A stretch of 64,000 nt of DNA from Hyposmocoma kahamanoa (lineage: Eukaryota; Arthropoda; Insecta; Lepidoptera; Cosmopterigidae). The translations under genes were made by a program, and so were the position numbers. The stretch is from contig NW_020654051.1 in assembly GCF_003589595.1 (NCBI RefSeq), forward strand, positions 9,384,930 through 9,448,929, written 5' to 3'. This document shows positions 22,200-33,709 of the stretch, piece after piece. Every line of letters starts with the position of its first letter. Within the stretch, counting starts at the first letter, position 1. A model generated the notes under the pieces. It did not search any database. It saw nothing but the letters and a program-made list of their open reading frames with translations, and was not told the DNA's origin.

Positions 22200-24520
22200 T
22201 GTAAAAACCTAATAATTTGAGACAATGGAGAAGATGCCTATTATTATTATGTACTGAATTAATTGTATGTAGCCAAATTAATGACAGGAGAAGTTAAACA
22301 AAAATATACTTTTAAAATGAAACTGAATCAAGAGTAAAGGCAACAAGTAGATTAACTGTAACCATTTTAACGAATAACCTCCACTTGGAACGAGTCAAGA
22401 AGCATTCTTAATCCCGGTAAATGTTATTTTGCAGCAGATGGTTTTTCCTAAGGCGGTTTTGGTTAGCCCGTTTACTACTTAGTTTTAATTAAAGGCTGTT
22501 GCCAGCTAAACTAAGTAGAGCTCTGTCGAATACAGAAGATATTCATATCACAATTTATTTGGAAATATAATCAACCAATTTCGTAGTAGCTCTAGGTTAC
22601 TATACTAAAATTAACTTTACAATACACATTTATTAATACACACACCAGCACATTTAGCACAACAAAAAAGAGGGAATATAAAATGCTACTAATGACATCA
22701 AAGTTCAGTAAATAAAAAGATTTTTCAACTAAATATTTATTTTATCGAAAACCATACTGCATTTAGATATTTTTTATTTATATTCATATATTTTTGTGAA
22801 ACTACACTTGTATTGTTATTATTACTGATACAAAGATCGAACAAATACAAAAATAGTTCCTTCGATGTGACTGGACTCGAACTAGTGTCTGTCTCCTCAC
22901 CGTGGCTACTTTTTCTTAAGGAAATTAACTTCTTTCGTTTAGAAAAATTTACAAGAATGCAAAATCAACCTCGAACTACTCGAGAAACATGTATCAGTTG
23001 GAAATTAAAAATGAAAAAGACATGACTGATTGATGACTTTACCACTTCTGTGAACCGCGACCATGGGTCACCTGTAAAGGGCTCGAAACGTTGGTTTGTT
23101 TGAAAAGACAAATACAGGCGATTTAGATCTGAAAAAATAGTTTCATTTCCTATACATAACAACCGCAAAAACCTAAAAACTCGATAATTAAAATAATTGA
23201 ATATCACAGTGAATCTTGACTTCCAATAAACTTAAAAATTACAAATAAAATAAATTTATGACTATAAAATAATAGACGACATTTTTTTATTTTCAAATTC
23301 GAGCTAAAATAAAAATTTTAAATAGCCGACCAGTCTTTTGAAAAGACGCTACATTATTTGAGACTGACTGGTGGTCCATTAAATGTGCCGGTGTATGTAT
23401 AATAATAACAGTCTCGAAGCAACAGTACTCAATATAACATTATTAATTAAAAAGTATGTAGGTATATTAAATTTTACTTAGGTAATTTTATAATTGTACA
23501 TTATGCTCAGGTGGGGAATGAAGAACACCGGGGGAAAAGAGGGACTAATTGAAGCCTTAATTAATAATCTAAAGAATTTAGCACTATAGTCTCTCAAACG
23601 ATAAAAGAAAAGGAATTAGTTTAAACTATTTTAAAAAGATGTCGCTACCGACACTCGAAATTCAAATGGCGGAAAAAACATATGTGACTGTTGTGAAATA
23701 TTGAAAACGCGAGGCATACATTACCTTTATAAGAAATACGATGTACCTCATCGTTTCTCTTTCCCCATCTTTTGGGGAAAGAGAAATGTTAATCAAACGA
23801 AACGAAACGTTATTACAAATTGCACGTTTTCAGGAATTACACCGAAAGTATTGAATTTAACGTTGTTAAAACGTCTAAAGCTGATAAATAAATGCATGTT
23901 TAGTATACTTCAAAATTCTTATTAGACTTTATCTGTTCTTTCTAGAGCTCAAAAAATTTGACACAAAATAAAATATTTTATATGTTCTTCTTACTTCATC
24001 TGACCATACTATAATATAATATGTGAACAATCTTCAAAAAGTGAGCATTTGCGAAAAATTAACTATATTAATAAATAGGGAATGACATGATTCCGAACTA
24101 ATTTAAGTATCGAGAACAACGAATTAAATTTTATTAACTAAAGTTTCGAAATTCAATCTGGACGAATTATGCAAAGGGATCTAAATAAATTACTTAAAAC
24201 AGACTAGAGATTGTGATAGCAAACTTTATTGTTATTTGTACTTCGGAGATTTCAAAGTTCGGAGCTACCCCATAAATTCCATTAAAGTTAAAGATAGGTG
24301 TTTCTGTAATACTAGGATTAGAAAGCTTCCATGCATATTTCATAAGCTCACTACCGGCATTAATAATGCTAGGTATAAATTATCGCATGGACTTCGAATT
24401 GATGCTTCCAGGACAGTAGAGATAAAATTGAAAAACTCATATAACAAAACATTCGGAAAATGGATACCTATTGTACCTAATTACATAAATATATCTAATT
24501 ACAACAAAGTCGTCGGACAT
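22200..24520. other. Gene-free stretch with repeat fragments
   Basis: Contains a SINE family C tail fragment near 22,800-22,885 (minus) and a family F fragment near 23,050-23,170 (minus). A weak inverted pair around 'gtttctctttcccc'/'ggggaaagagaaa' lies at 23,753-23,785. No host exon recognised; the 111-codon frame at 24,236-24,571 runs into repeat D. Confidence 0.45.
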
Positions 24521-24524
24521 GAAG

Positions 24525-24835
24525 GTTTTTTTATAATATCTAGTGACGGGACGAATAAGTCGTGCGTCTGATGGTAAGCTTGAAACACGCCTGTCCATAA
24601 CAGTTGCAGTGCCACTCAGAGCTTCAAATCGCAAAGATCTGAGGGGCACTTCCACTTCGCCCGTCACCCTGAGACATAAGTTGACAAGTCCCACATGCCT
24701 GTAATTTCACCAGCACCCTTATCCTTCAAAACCGGAACACAGTAATGCTAACATTACTACTTGGCAGAAATAGGTAAGGTGACAGTACTTCTCTGGACGA
24801 TCTCTTTCACAAGAAGCTCTACTGCTTACTAGGTA
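24525..24835 (+). repeat. Dispersed repeat family D, copy 6 (full length)
   Basis: The best-preserved copy: 'tttttataatatctagtgacg' at the start, the central 'gtgccactcagagcttcaaatcgcaaagatctgagg', then 'agcacccttatccttcaaaaccgg' and the end 'ctctttcacaagaagctctac'. Confidence 0.8.
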
Positions 24836-24839
24836 ACAT

Positions 24840-26355
24840 TGTTATCCCAGAAAATATTTAAATAAAGTGAAAATAGTGGTGCTACAGAGCTCTTATAATG
24901 GGAAGTTTACAACGTTTCGAACGGATGAGGCGCGCGTGCGGAATGCTTACGGTGGGGCGCGCCTTTTTTAGTAGTTTTGTGTTATTTTAAGTTCAATTAT
25001 GAAACTAAAAACTCCTGCTTGGAACTATTTCGTTGAGATCTTTATAGTACTTACACTCTTTCGTATCCACATCCGATTCCGCTAGGACTTACTTTAGACA
25101 TCAGTTTTCGTTTTTTGCCTACGTTATAACATTTCCATTGCATCACTAGTGAATAAATGAAAAGTATTTACCAAACTCTACAATTAAAACTCAAAACTTT
25201 ATGCCACATGCACATACAAACTTTAGCTTAGTAGGTAACAATAAAACAGTAACCTGGTCCAATTTACGTGTTACATTCTTATAAATAACACCGAATAAAA
25301 CACAATGTTGGCACAAAATAAGATTAGTAAAGAATAAAGAAGTACTTCGGATTTCTAGTACGATTAGGTCAATAGTCACCATCATCATCAACCCAGCACA
25401 TCAACAACATCATACGTCCCAGTGCTGGACACGGGTCTCCTCTCAGGCGAGGTTTAGACCGCAGTCTGCCACACTGGCCCAATGCGGGTTGGGGACTTCA
25501 CTCGTGGGACAGTTGTGAACCTTCTTCGACGCACAAGTTTACACAATGTTTTCATTTACCGAAAAACTCATGGTAAATTTCAAATTCAATTTCGCACACA
25601 AACCCCGAAAACTCAGAAGTGCAAGGCACTAGGTCAAACCATCAGCCTACCACACCTTTTTAGGTCAAAGGTACCTTTAGTAAATATTTAAAACTACAAT
25701 TTTTGTATGAAATTGGCAATTTTAATTAACATGACAATACCAACTGCTTCGTTGAGTGTTACGTACTAGGATATAGTTCAATCGTACTTCTCACTAGAAC
25801 TTGTACTAAAAGCAATGAAAGATTAGAAGACTAATTGTCCCGTTCACACCGTTCATACTTAACTAAAGACAAATGATCTGTTAAAATTTCCTAGTTCCTA
25901 CTGAATTAGTAAGACCCGTGAACTATTAAGATCATCCTGGCGGAAATAGTTCGTTTCGGTCATTGTCGGGTAATTCATTCCTGACAATTCGTAGCAAGTC
26001 ACTTCCGTCAATAGGGTCAAGTCCCAAATGTACCGAATGACATTTGCCGCTGTAGACTATACTCAACGAAGAAATGAATAATAAAATTCATATTTGTAAA
26101 TGTATAGGACTCTTTCCAATGAGTTCCAACGTCCGCGTCCGTCATAAATTTACAAACACCACTATGCCAGTTGGATTATTATTAATAGATAGTTATTTAC
26201 TTATCTTTGCCGATATTTTACCGACAGTAATTTAATAATAGCAGTGCAGTATTAAAGTAGAAGTTACCGCTTTTATTTATAAATATTTTTTTAGATAACC
26301 TACCTAAGAACGTAATTGAATAATAAGAATAACTCTTTTATTCGCCTAAGGCATG
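24840..26355. other. Gene-free stretch
   Basis: No host exon recognised apart from the LINE-tail fragment at about 25,380-25,500, annotated separately. Confidence 0.45.
25380..25500 (-). repeat. LINE 3'-end fragment
   Basis: 'catcatcatcaacccagcac...cgtcccagtgctggacacgggtctcctctcaggcgagg...gcgggttggggacttca' is the type of sequence found, reversed, at the 3' end of lepidopteran LINEs, where it encodes the last residues plus a (GAT)-rich tail. The identification is from general recognition of this motif family. Confidence 0.6.
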
Positions 26356-26360
26356 ATATA

Positions 26361-26546
26361 ACAGTGCCTCTACCACGAGTTTACTCTGACAGTTGTTGTC
26401 ACTAGCGACGAAAATTACTTCACAATTTTGTAGTGCAAATTATACAGCGCCCTAGCGGTCACAAGAAGAAACAACATTTTGTATACAAACATTTTACGCA
26501 GTCGCTAGCGATAACTGTCGCTGTAATATCATGATAGAGGCACAGA
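26361..26546. mobile_element. MITE, ~185 bp, imperfect inverted ends
   Basis: The left end 'cagtgcctctaccacgagtt' pairs with the reverse complement of 'atcatgatagaggcacag' at the right, and both are followed inward by 'gacagtt' and 'ctagcga' blocks. No coding potential. The target duplication is unclear. Confidence 0.65.
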
Positions 26547-27508
26547 AGACGTAACAAAAAACTGTCGACACAATCATGTTTCGAATATCGTCGGTTTACT
26601 GCCAAAACTCACAAATTGCAAAAAGTCACTAAATCAAGTCGTTGCAACCGTTGAATTCTTTCGACTTTAAAACTGTAAACTTACTTAAACGTACTTTTGT
26701 GAAATTCATTAAATGTATTAGGAGGAGTCTCAATTGTATTAAAATTAATTAACGTATTTTGTAACATATTCAAAAAACTATTTTATTAGCGAAGATACAT
26801 TTAGAATAGCCTTTCCTAAAGTGGGCTACAACGCCCCCTTGTGGACGCTCTAGGCCTGAAAAGGGGCGGTAAAAGACCAAAAAAAATGGGGGCGTTGTGT
26901 AGAGGCTTAGGGGGAGATTTGTAATTTCATCTAGGAAGACTCTTAGACACCGACTGAACTCTTGACTCTCGACTACAACTTGTGAACATCAACTAATATT
27001 AATTAAGAGATTGCTCAAACTAACTCGGTTCGATATTTCTCTCCGTGTAGTTCATAATTATGTCCTGTTTTATTGAATAAATAAAATAAAATTCATGTCA
27101 ATCGGTCGCTCCGTTTCGAAATGAAAGTAGACACAAACAAACAAGTAAAAAGGCAACAGACACAGTTTCGTATTTTAATAGTTATTAGTATACCTAGATA
27201 GGTAATTTTCGTAGATAATAGACCGCGGGCAATCATGTTTTCAAGTTTTCGTTAAAAAACCCGATTTGTGCATTCCTGTATCGATCGGCTGGTTCATAGA
27301 ATACTTGTTCTTACTTGTTGAGTACGATTGAGCGTCGAATGAGATAAACGAGTTTATGCATGTTTGTCTTATTCCTGTCGGTGCGTGCTGCTTATGCAAA
27401 CCTATATAAACAACGTAATATTTATTTTATTCTCATTTGCGGTTTCGCGCGTAATAGATAAGCAGTACTTAAGTTCAACAATTATTAAGTATTCCTCAAA
27501 ACAAAACA

Positions 27509-29232
27509 ATGTCGGAAGTAAAAAAGAAGAGACGGCAATACTGTGCGGAATATATTAAATTCGGATTCATTGAAAATCCCACAAACCCATCGTCGCCTTT
27601 ATGCCTTCTATGTCTAAAAACATTTTCGAATGAAGCCTTCAAGACTGCACGATAATTTGAATACAATGCATTCAGATAAGAAAGACAAGAATGTAGCATA
27701 TTTTCAAGACCTAGAGAAAAAGCATAGTACTCAGTCAAGTGTAGCAAAACTCTTTTCGGCGGCTGCTAAGCAAGATGACGACGGACTTCGAGCTTCGTCC
27801 ATATCTCTTTGTTAATTGCTCACAAAGGCAAACCACACAACATCGGAGAAGAATTAATTTTGCCAGCAATAAAGGTAGTAATAACTACTGTGCTTCATAA
27901 GCCGGCCGCAAATTTTATCCGAAAAATTCCTTTGAGTAATAATTCTGGGCAAAGACGAATTTATGAAATGGCTGAAAACATTGAAGAATCATTGTGCATT
28001 CATCTGAGGACTAGTCAATTCTCAATTCAGCTCGATGAGTACACATTACCCACTAATGAAGCATTGTTGCTGTCTTACGTGAGGTTTATTAAAGATGAGA
28101 AAATATGTGAAGAATAACTGTTTGCTTGAAATTTAGAGACTGATACAAAAGGCGAAACCATATTCAATACATTGGAAAAGTTTTGTGATGAGAAAGAGAT
28201 TCCATTGAAAAATATTATATCAGTTGCTACGGATGGCGCTCCGGCTATGACAGGGTGCCATAAAGGCTTCATAGCGTTCTTAAAAAATAAAATTCCAGAT
28301 GTCCTTGCTGTACATTGCGTTATTCATAGACAACATTTGGTTAATAGAAATTTAAGTGAACGACTATTTCAATCACTGCAATATGTCATCAAAGCAGTCA
28401 ATAAAATCCGTAACAGCTCTTTGAATGATAGATTATTTCATCAGCTTTGTGTTACTAATGACGAAGATTTCAACCGTTTGTTGTTCATTGGCTATCAAGA
28501 GGCAATTGTCTGACTCGATTTTACAACCTGTTTGACTCTGTGATAGAGTTCTTGGAAACTAAAGATACAGAATTGCGCAACAAGCTCATTACATCAAAGA
28601 ATGATATAGCTTACATGACAGACCTGTACAAATTGTTCAACGACATGAATCTCCAACTGCAAGGCGATGAACTAAATTTAATTACAATAAAACATATCGT
28701 TGCTGCTTTCGCAGCCAAACTGCTTCTACACAAAAAGAATATGGGCAGACGTGAGTTTCACAATTTTCCGAATTTATCAGTATTCTGCAGTACGACGACT
28801 TGTTTGCCTACTGCCAACATTTGGAAAACCTCCACATTGACTTCACCGAAGGACCAGGACACTTTAAACTTGGAAATAATAGACTGGATGTTGGATCCGT
28901 TTACAAATGTGAACACAGCAATATCAGCTCAGCTGGAAGAAGAACCTATAGAATTGACAACGAACGAGGAAATAAATGTCAAGTTCAAAAATGGCTACCA
29001 AGATCTTTGGCTACAAAAACCGATCCCGCAATTGTACCCTGAATTGTGGTCGATCATTCAACGATTCTTGATAGCATTCCCATCGTCATATTTGTGTGAA
29101 CGTGGTTTTAGTGCTGTGACAACGCTGCTTACTAAAAAGAGAAATCGTTTGCATGTTACCGAACGTGGTGACTTGCGGCTGTTCTTGAGTAAATTGGAAC
29201 CTGATATCAACAAACTTACTAAACAGCATTAG
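27509..29232 (+). pseudogene. hAT transposase (ZBED-like), frameshifted
   Basis: The transposase of the enclosing hAT element, which excises and reinserts it with 8-bp duplications. ATG at 27,509 opens a BED-type zinc finger: 'PLCLLCLKTFSNEAF', with the histidine side in the neighbouring frame as 'RLHDNLNTMHSDKKDK'. Further pieces follow: a linker with 'IAHKGKPHNIGE' (27,809 on), the catalytic region 'QLDEYTLPTNEALLLSYVRF' and 'SVATDGAPAMTG' (28,172-28,513), and the C-terminal dimerisation region (28,540-29,232) with 'SSYLCERGFSAVTTLLTKKR'. At least four frame breaks (about 27,630, 27,807, 28,118 and 28,515) split what should be a single ~570-residue protein. Dead copy. Confidence 0.9.
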
Positions 29233-29351
29233 ATTCATCCTTCACATTAGTTTTTATATTAGAATCGATTATGTTTGTTTTATTTTGAATAAAAGATACT
29301 CTGTCTGAATACTATAAAGTTGCGTTTCAATAATCATTCTCATTGGCAGCT

Positions 29352-29436
29352 GTAGCCCGTAAGAGTTAACTTGAGACCTGAGCGCCATTGTGTACTACCT
29401 ACTGCGCTCAGGTCTCAAGTTAACTCTTGCGGGTTA
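29352..29436. repeat. 33-bp stem hairpin inside the hAT 3' region
   Basis: The left arm (29,352-29,384, 'gtaagagttaacttgagacc...') and right arm (29,404-29,436) pair over about 33 bp with two mismatches across a ~19-nt loop. Downstream of the transposase stop and upstream of the hAT right end. It is probably a small MITE inserted in the transposon; the size and shape also resemble a pre-miRNA. Confidence 0.8.
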
Positions 29437-29612
29437 TAGTAAGTCTCGTTTAGAATGAATGTTTAATCTCCGCTAATATAGTTCACAATAATTAATTTAA
29501 TTTGAAGTTATAGTGGTTTTTAAGTAGGTGAAAAAAAGAGGGCGCTAAAAAATAATGTATTCTCAAAATGGGCAGTAGACAAAATAAATTTGGGAACCCC
29601 TGATTTAGAATA

Positions 29613-32600
29613 TCAACAAAATCGGCTAAGTGATATTAGTGAATAATGAAAAAAATCGATTATGAGGAAATCAACTAATAATTAACTATTTACTAGCTTT
29701 CCAACTTAACTATTTGGTTTAACTAAGACTGTCCAATAGAGAAGGAAGCAAAGTCCTCAAGAAGTATGTAAACGAGATAAAGAAGGTTGTAATGGTTTTG
29801 CCGCGCTATATATATGTTAATAATGTTCCTGTTTATATACTTATTATGGCCAAAAATGGATAAATTTTCTTTCGAATTTTAAAAAAGCAACATTTTACTA
29901 ACTTAGTGTCAATTATACTCAAATAGTCCAATAGAAACGTACTTTACACTAATGTATTTTTATTTCTTTTGTTTTAAATAAAATACTGAAATTGTGAGAC
30001 TTTACATTGTAAAACTTTAATTTTTTTTTCTCGAAATCGATTTTATGTGTTTTAGTCAGTTTTGGCAGTAAGCCGACGATATACATATAGGTAGTATGCA
30101 AATAGCTTGTAGCTACAACCAGACGTGACAATATCAAATTCTTTCCCGACATGCTAGCACAATTATATTTTGAATAATCACAGTCACACTTTTTTTTCTT
30201 TCAACTGTGACATTGGCAAAATCATCAGTTCTCATATTGATGGAGCCATAAAAATAAAAAGTGAAGTGAATCACAGTCAATATTATATACATATGTATAT
30301 AATATTGTGTTTTCGAGCACATACAACTCGAGTAACTTTAAGGTACGACTTAATAGGCATCTTTCAAGCGAGCTCGTTTCATCGTAGATCCTATTTTTAC
30401 TCTAGGGCTAGATAGTAGTCAAGGAGCAAGTCTTTAAATTTTTACTTTAAAAAAATAGTAGCAGTCACAGAAATCCTCTTCCAACATTCAGGCACGTCTT
30501 TGCGCAAAGAAAACAACGGTGAAGTAGTTTATGTAATTATTAGATTCAGGCGTTACTTTGCATGAAAAAATATTCAACACAAGCGCAGTTATTTTGGACG
30601 ATTTAACTTTCACTGAGTTCGCGGAGTAGCAAATTAATTTATTTCCATTTTTATGAAGTAGTTTATGTTAGTATAAATTTGCCCTGGTGCTGATCAGCAA
30701 AAACTAAATTGTCCTGTTGTTCAGACATTTAATTTAAATTTACATTAACATTATACATAAGAATTATCTTGTTACTAATAAATTTGGACCATTGTAATCT
30801 GCATTCTGAATAAATATTTTTTTTTAAATAAATACATTAATATTTCCAATAATTGTTTTTTTCTACTTTTTCCTTATTACTCACATGTAGCAATAGCTGT
30901 AGCAGTCGCCAGTTATATGACACTAATTTATTTAAAAGTACACTAACTGTTACTAACCAATTCGGGCCATTGTAGTCTGCCTGTTGAGATTATTAAGTAC
31001 AAGTCTAATCAGGTTTCTGCGGACTTTAGTATTTATTAGACTATACTATAATTTATACTAAACTAAACCTACACAGGAGGATTTGCTCGTCTTGGAAGTT
31101 GCCAATCACATTCATTACAATAATGTTTAATTACTCAAATGACGAGACATGATACAATGATTTTTTATTATTTATTATGTTTCAGGACACGTATGCCTAC
31201 AAACTCTTCAAAGGAGTTGTAATATTCCTAGCTGTTGTTTGTAACTGGTAATGAGGTTTTACCATTACACACTTGGAATAAAACTGGACATTCATTCACA
31301 AAAGTGATTAATTTTTTATTTATCTTTCCAAGAATAAGTTTACGCTATTATCCTTTTCGCGATAACACTGAGCCTCGTGTTTTTTCAGCTACTTATCTAT
31401 CCACTTTGATTACCGGAGCCTAGAATGGTGTTACGAGCTATCGAGCATGAAAACAGGCACCGAGAGTGCGATGAAATCGGGCCGTGCATTACCATAATCC
31501 GAGCTGTTATTGATTTTTTCCGATCCTGTCTGATAGGATTACCTGTACTGTATTCGCCAATGGAAATCTGATTACCTCGACGGAAAGCCGTAGGGATATA
31601 ATATGATGCTGAGTAAGGGAATAAGTAGGTTGCAAGTAATAATGAATTTGAAATGTAACTACCTACACTAGATAGATACAAGATCAAGTAAATCACTCCG
31701 TGTTAATTTGAAGCAGCTTGGAAACAAAATTCTAATTAAACCCTGTACGACTGTAAAAAGTCATCTAAGTAAAAAATGACATTCGTAAGTATAATAGCCA
31801 TACTTAAAATAACACCCAAACTTAAAGTGTATATACATTTAATTCTTCATAATTGCTACAAGGCTGGCTATTACCTGATCATACGACTTTGCTTCGTAAA
31901 CGGCTCTGGGCGAGTAAAAATCCCGAGTGTGCGCTGCAAAGCCATCTGAATCGATTGAGCAACAGGTCTACAGTACACCCGGGCAACGCAGCCTCACGAA
32001 TCCAGGCTACACCGCTATTTGCATGCGATTCGAAGTTTACCTGTGTTGCTTGCCGTACCTCGCTACAATTTATAGCCAGAGTTGAAAACTCAAGGTAAGG
32101 TCAACGCGCAAGATTTTATGGATTTCGTTCTCTTCTGCACTTTGAAATACACATAAGGTTTTGAAACACAGGTTCGTGCTTTATAATGTGAATTTTAGTG
32201 TGTATTAATAGGCAGACAGTTAGCAGCTGCATTTATGTATAATATATTATGCAGGAAGTATGTTGTCCTAAGTAGCGACCAACATGGACTAACGCCCATA
32301 GCGAAAAAAACCTGCGGGACGGTAAATCAAGCAGCAAAATTATACGCCTACTCATTGTATGGTCCACTGAAATATATCTTAATGGACGGCGCACATACCG
32401 CAATATGTATGAAAAGCAAGCGTGCCACATTTTTTGTACCTCTGATGACGTCACAAGCTCTATTTAGTGACGAGAAACCTACTTCGGCACTAAAGCGATT
32501 AATTAAATCGTAGACGTTAGAATTACTTTTCAAGTACTTGTTGATTATAAGAAGTCATGAAATATTAATATAGGAAAATAATACTAGAACAAGATAATTA

Positions 32601-33285
32601 AGTCCTTTAACATACGTGATTTGAAAGTTGCGCCGGAAAATTAAAAAACAAAAAAGCAACAACAAACTCTACATATAGAATATTTTTATAACACTTTCTA
32701 AGGAGTTTTTTTCTAAATCGATCAGAATCGAAAACTGTGTAGCATTAAATGAATATCACTAAACCTAAAATTTGGCCAAAAACCTGACTAAGCGGCCTTA
32801 CCTCGAAACTGAACGCATTATACGAAAGTATCGCTCATTCGACATTTATGGCCTACTAAAGAAGGATCAATGTACCGCACCAAGTAAAGCCGCAATGTAT
32901 TATGAATCATGCGGCATACATTGTTTGCATAATATGTTTTCACGAATGCATATTCTGATTACAATAGTACATTGTGTATTATGGGCGGTACGAAAGAAAG
33001 CATTAACGGGTGTTTGTTAGAAGCCCGAAGCCAAAGGTTAATGACACGAGGTTTGCAATTTTTACCGCCCGTGCTACATTCACAAAATAAATTTAGTAAA
33101 ATATGGTTAAATTGCAAATGTTTAGTTTTATTTTATATTTCAAGTTTTAGCGTTCAGATTTTTCGAGCATAAAAACTTTGCACGCCACGAAAGATTGCAA
33201 TGTAGGCGTTACATAGATAATAACAATATTTGGAAACCTGCATGTTTGTTTTTGCACATTAATGTACGTCTAAATTGATTTCTTT
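29613..33285. other. Gene-free stretch
   Basis: No host exon recognised. It includes a 30-bp perfect palindrome (30,278-30,307). Open frames up to ~100 codons, for example 31,397-31,696 and 32,235-32,513, show no domain I know and no splice context. The segment 31,850-32,100 is slightly more GC-rich but without a nameable match. Confidence 0.4.
30278..30307. repeat. Perfect 30-bp AT palindrome
   Basis: Self-complementary sequence centred on CATATG at 30,290-30,295, with arms 'caatattatatac' and its reverse complement. Could extrude a cruciform. Function unknown. Confidence 0.9.
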
Positions 33286-33286
33286 A

Positions 33287-33330
33287 TTCATGATACCAAA
33301 TGACAGAACGAACAAGTCGTGCTTTCAGTT
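33287..33330 (+). repeat. 5' fragment of repeat family D
   Basis: 'catgataccaaatgacagaacgaacaagtcgtgc' matches the family D start; the rest is missing. Confidence 0.6.
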
Positions 33331-33534
33331 GTGTAACTAAGATAAAGAATATGAATTTAGAAAAAGTACCTAGGATTTTTAGGTTCTTACGAGGTATGTA
33401 AGGCTTCGAGTACGGTTTGAATGAGAATGAATGAGCCCATTTAGTTCAGTTTCAGAACAATGTAAACACGATGTCAATGAAAACTTCCTTGGCTAAATTA
33501 CTTAGTTATCAGAGATCGGGACAATATGCAAAAT

Positions 33535-33705
33535 CTTCTTCTTAGTGTGCTCTGCGTAGGTTGGAGACCATGGCTATCCTCATGTTTGAAGCTGCCGCAC
33601 GAAAGAGGGCACGTGTGTTAAGATTGGACCAGTCTCTCAGCTTCTTCAATCACGAAGTTATCCTTCTGCCACGACTACGCTTTCCTCGGTTTTTCCTTTA
33701 TATTA
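33535..33705 (-). pseudogene. LINE reverse transcriptase extreme C-terminus
   Basis: On the minus strand, frames read 'KKLRDWSNLNTRALFRAAA' and 'MVSNLRRAH' before a stop and 'gaagaag'. The pattern 'LFRAA......MVANLR' is typical of the last residues of RTE/I-like LINE proteins in insects. Only this end is left. Confidence 0.65.
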
Positions 33706-33709
33706 TTAG

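Larger units (their letters stand above)
26807..29602 (+). mobile_element. Complete but degenerate hAT transposon
   Basis: The octamer ATTTAGAA occurs at 26,799-26,806 and at 29,603-29,610; 8-bp target duplications are diagnostic of hAT elements. The right terminus is caggggttcccaaa read inward; the left is tagcctttcctaaa, sharing 9 of 14 positions. The ~2.8-kb element contains a broken transposase gene (27,509-29,232), a ~700-bp 5' flank with an AT-rich leader, and a secondary hairpin insertion at 29,352-29,436. Confidence 0.85.
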
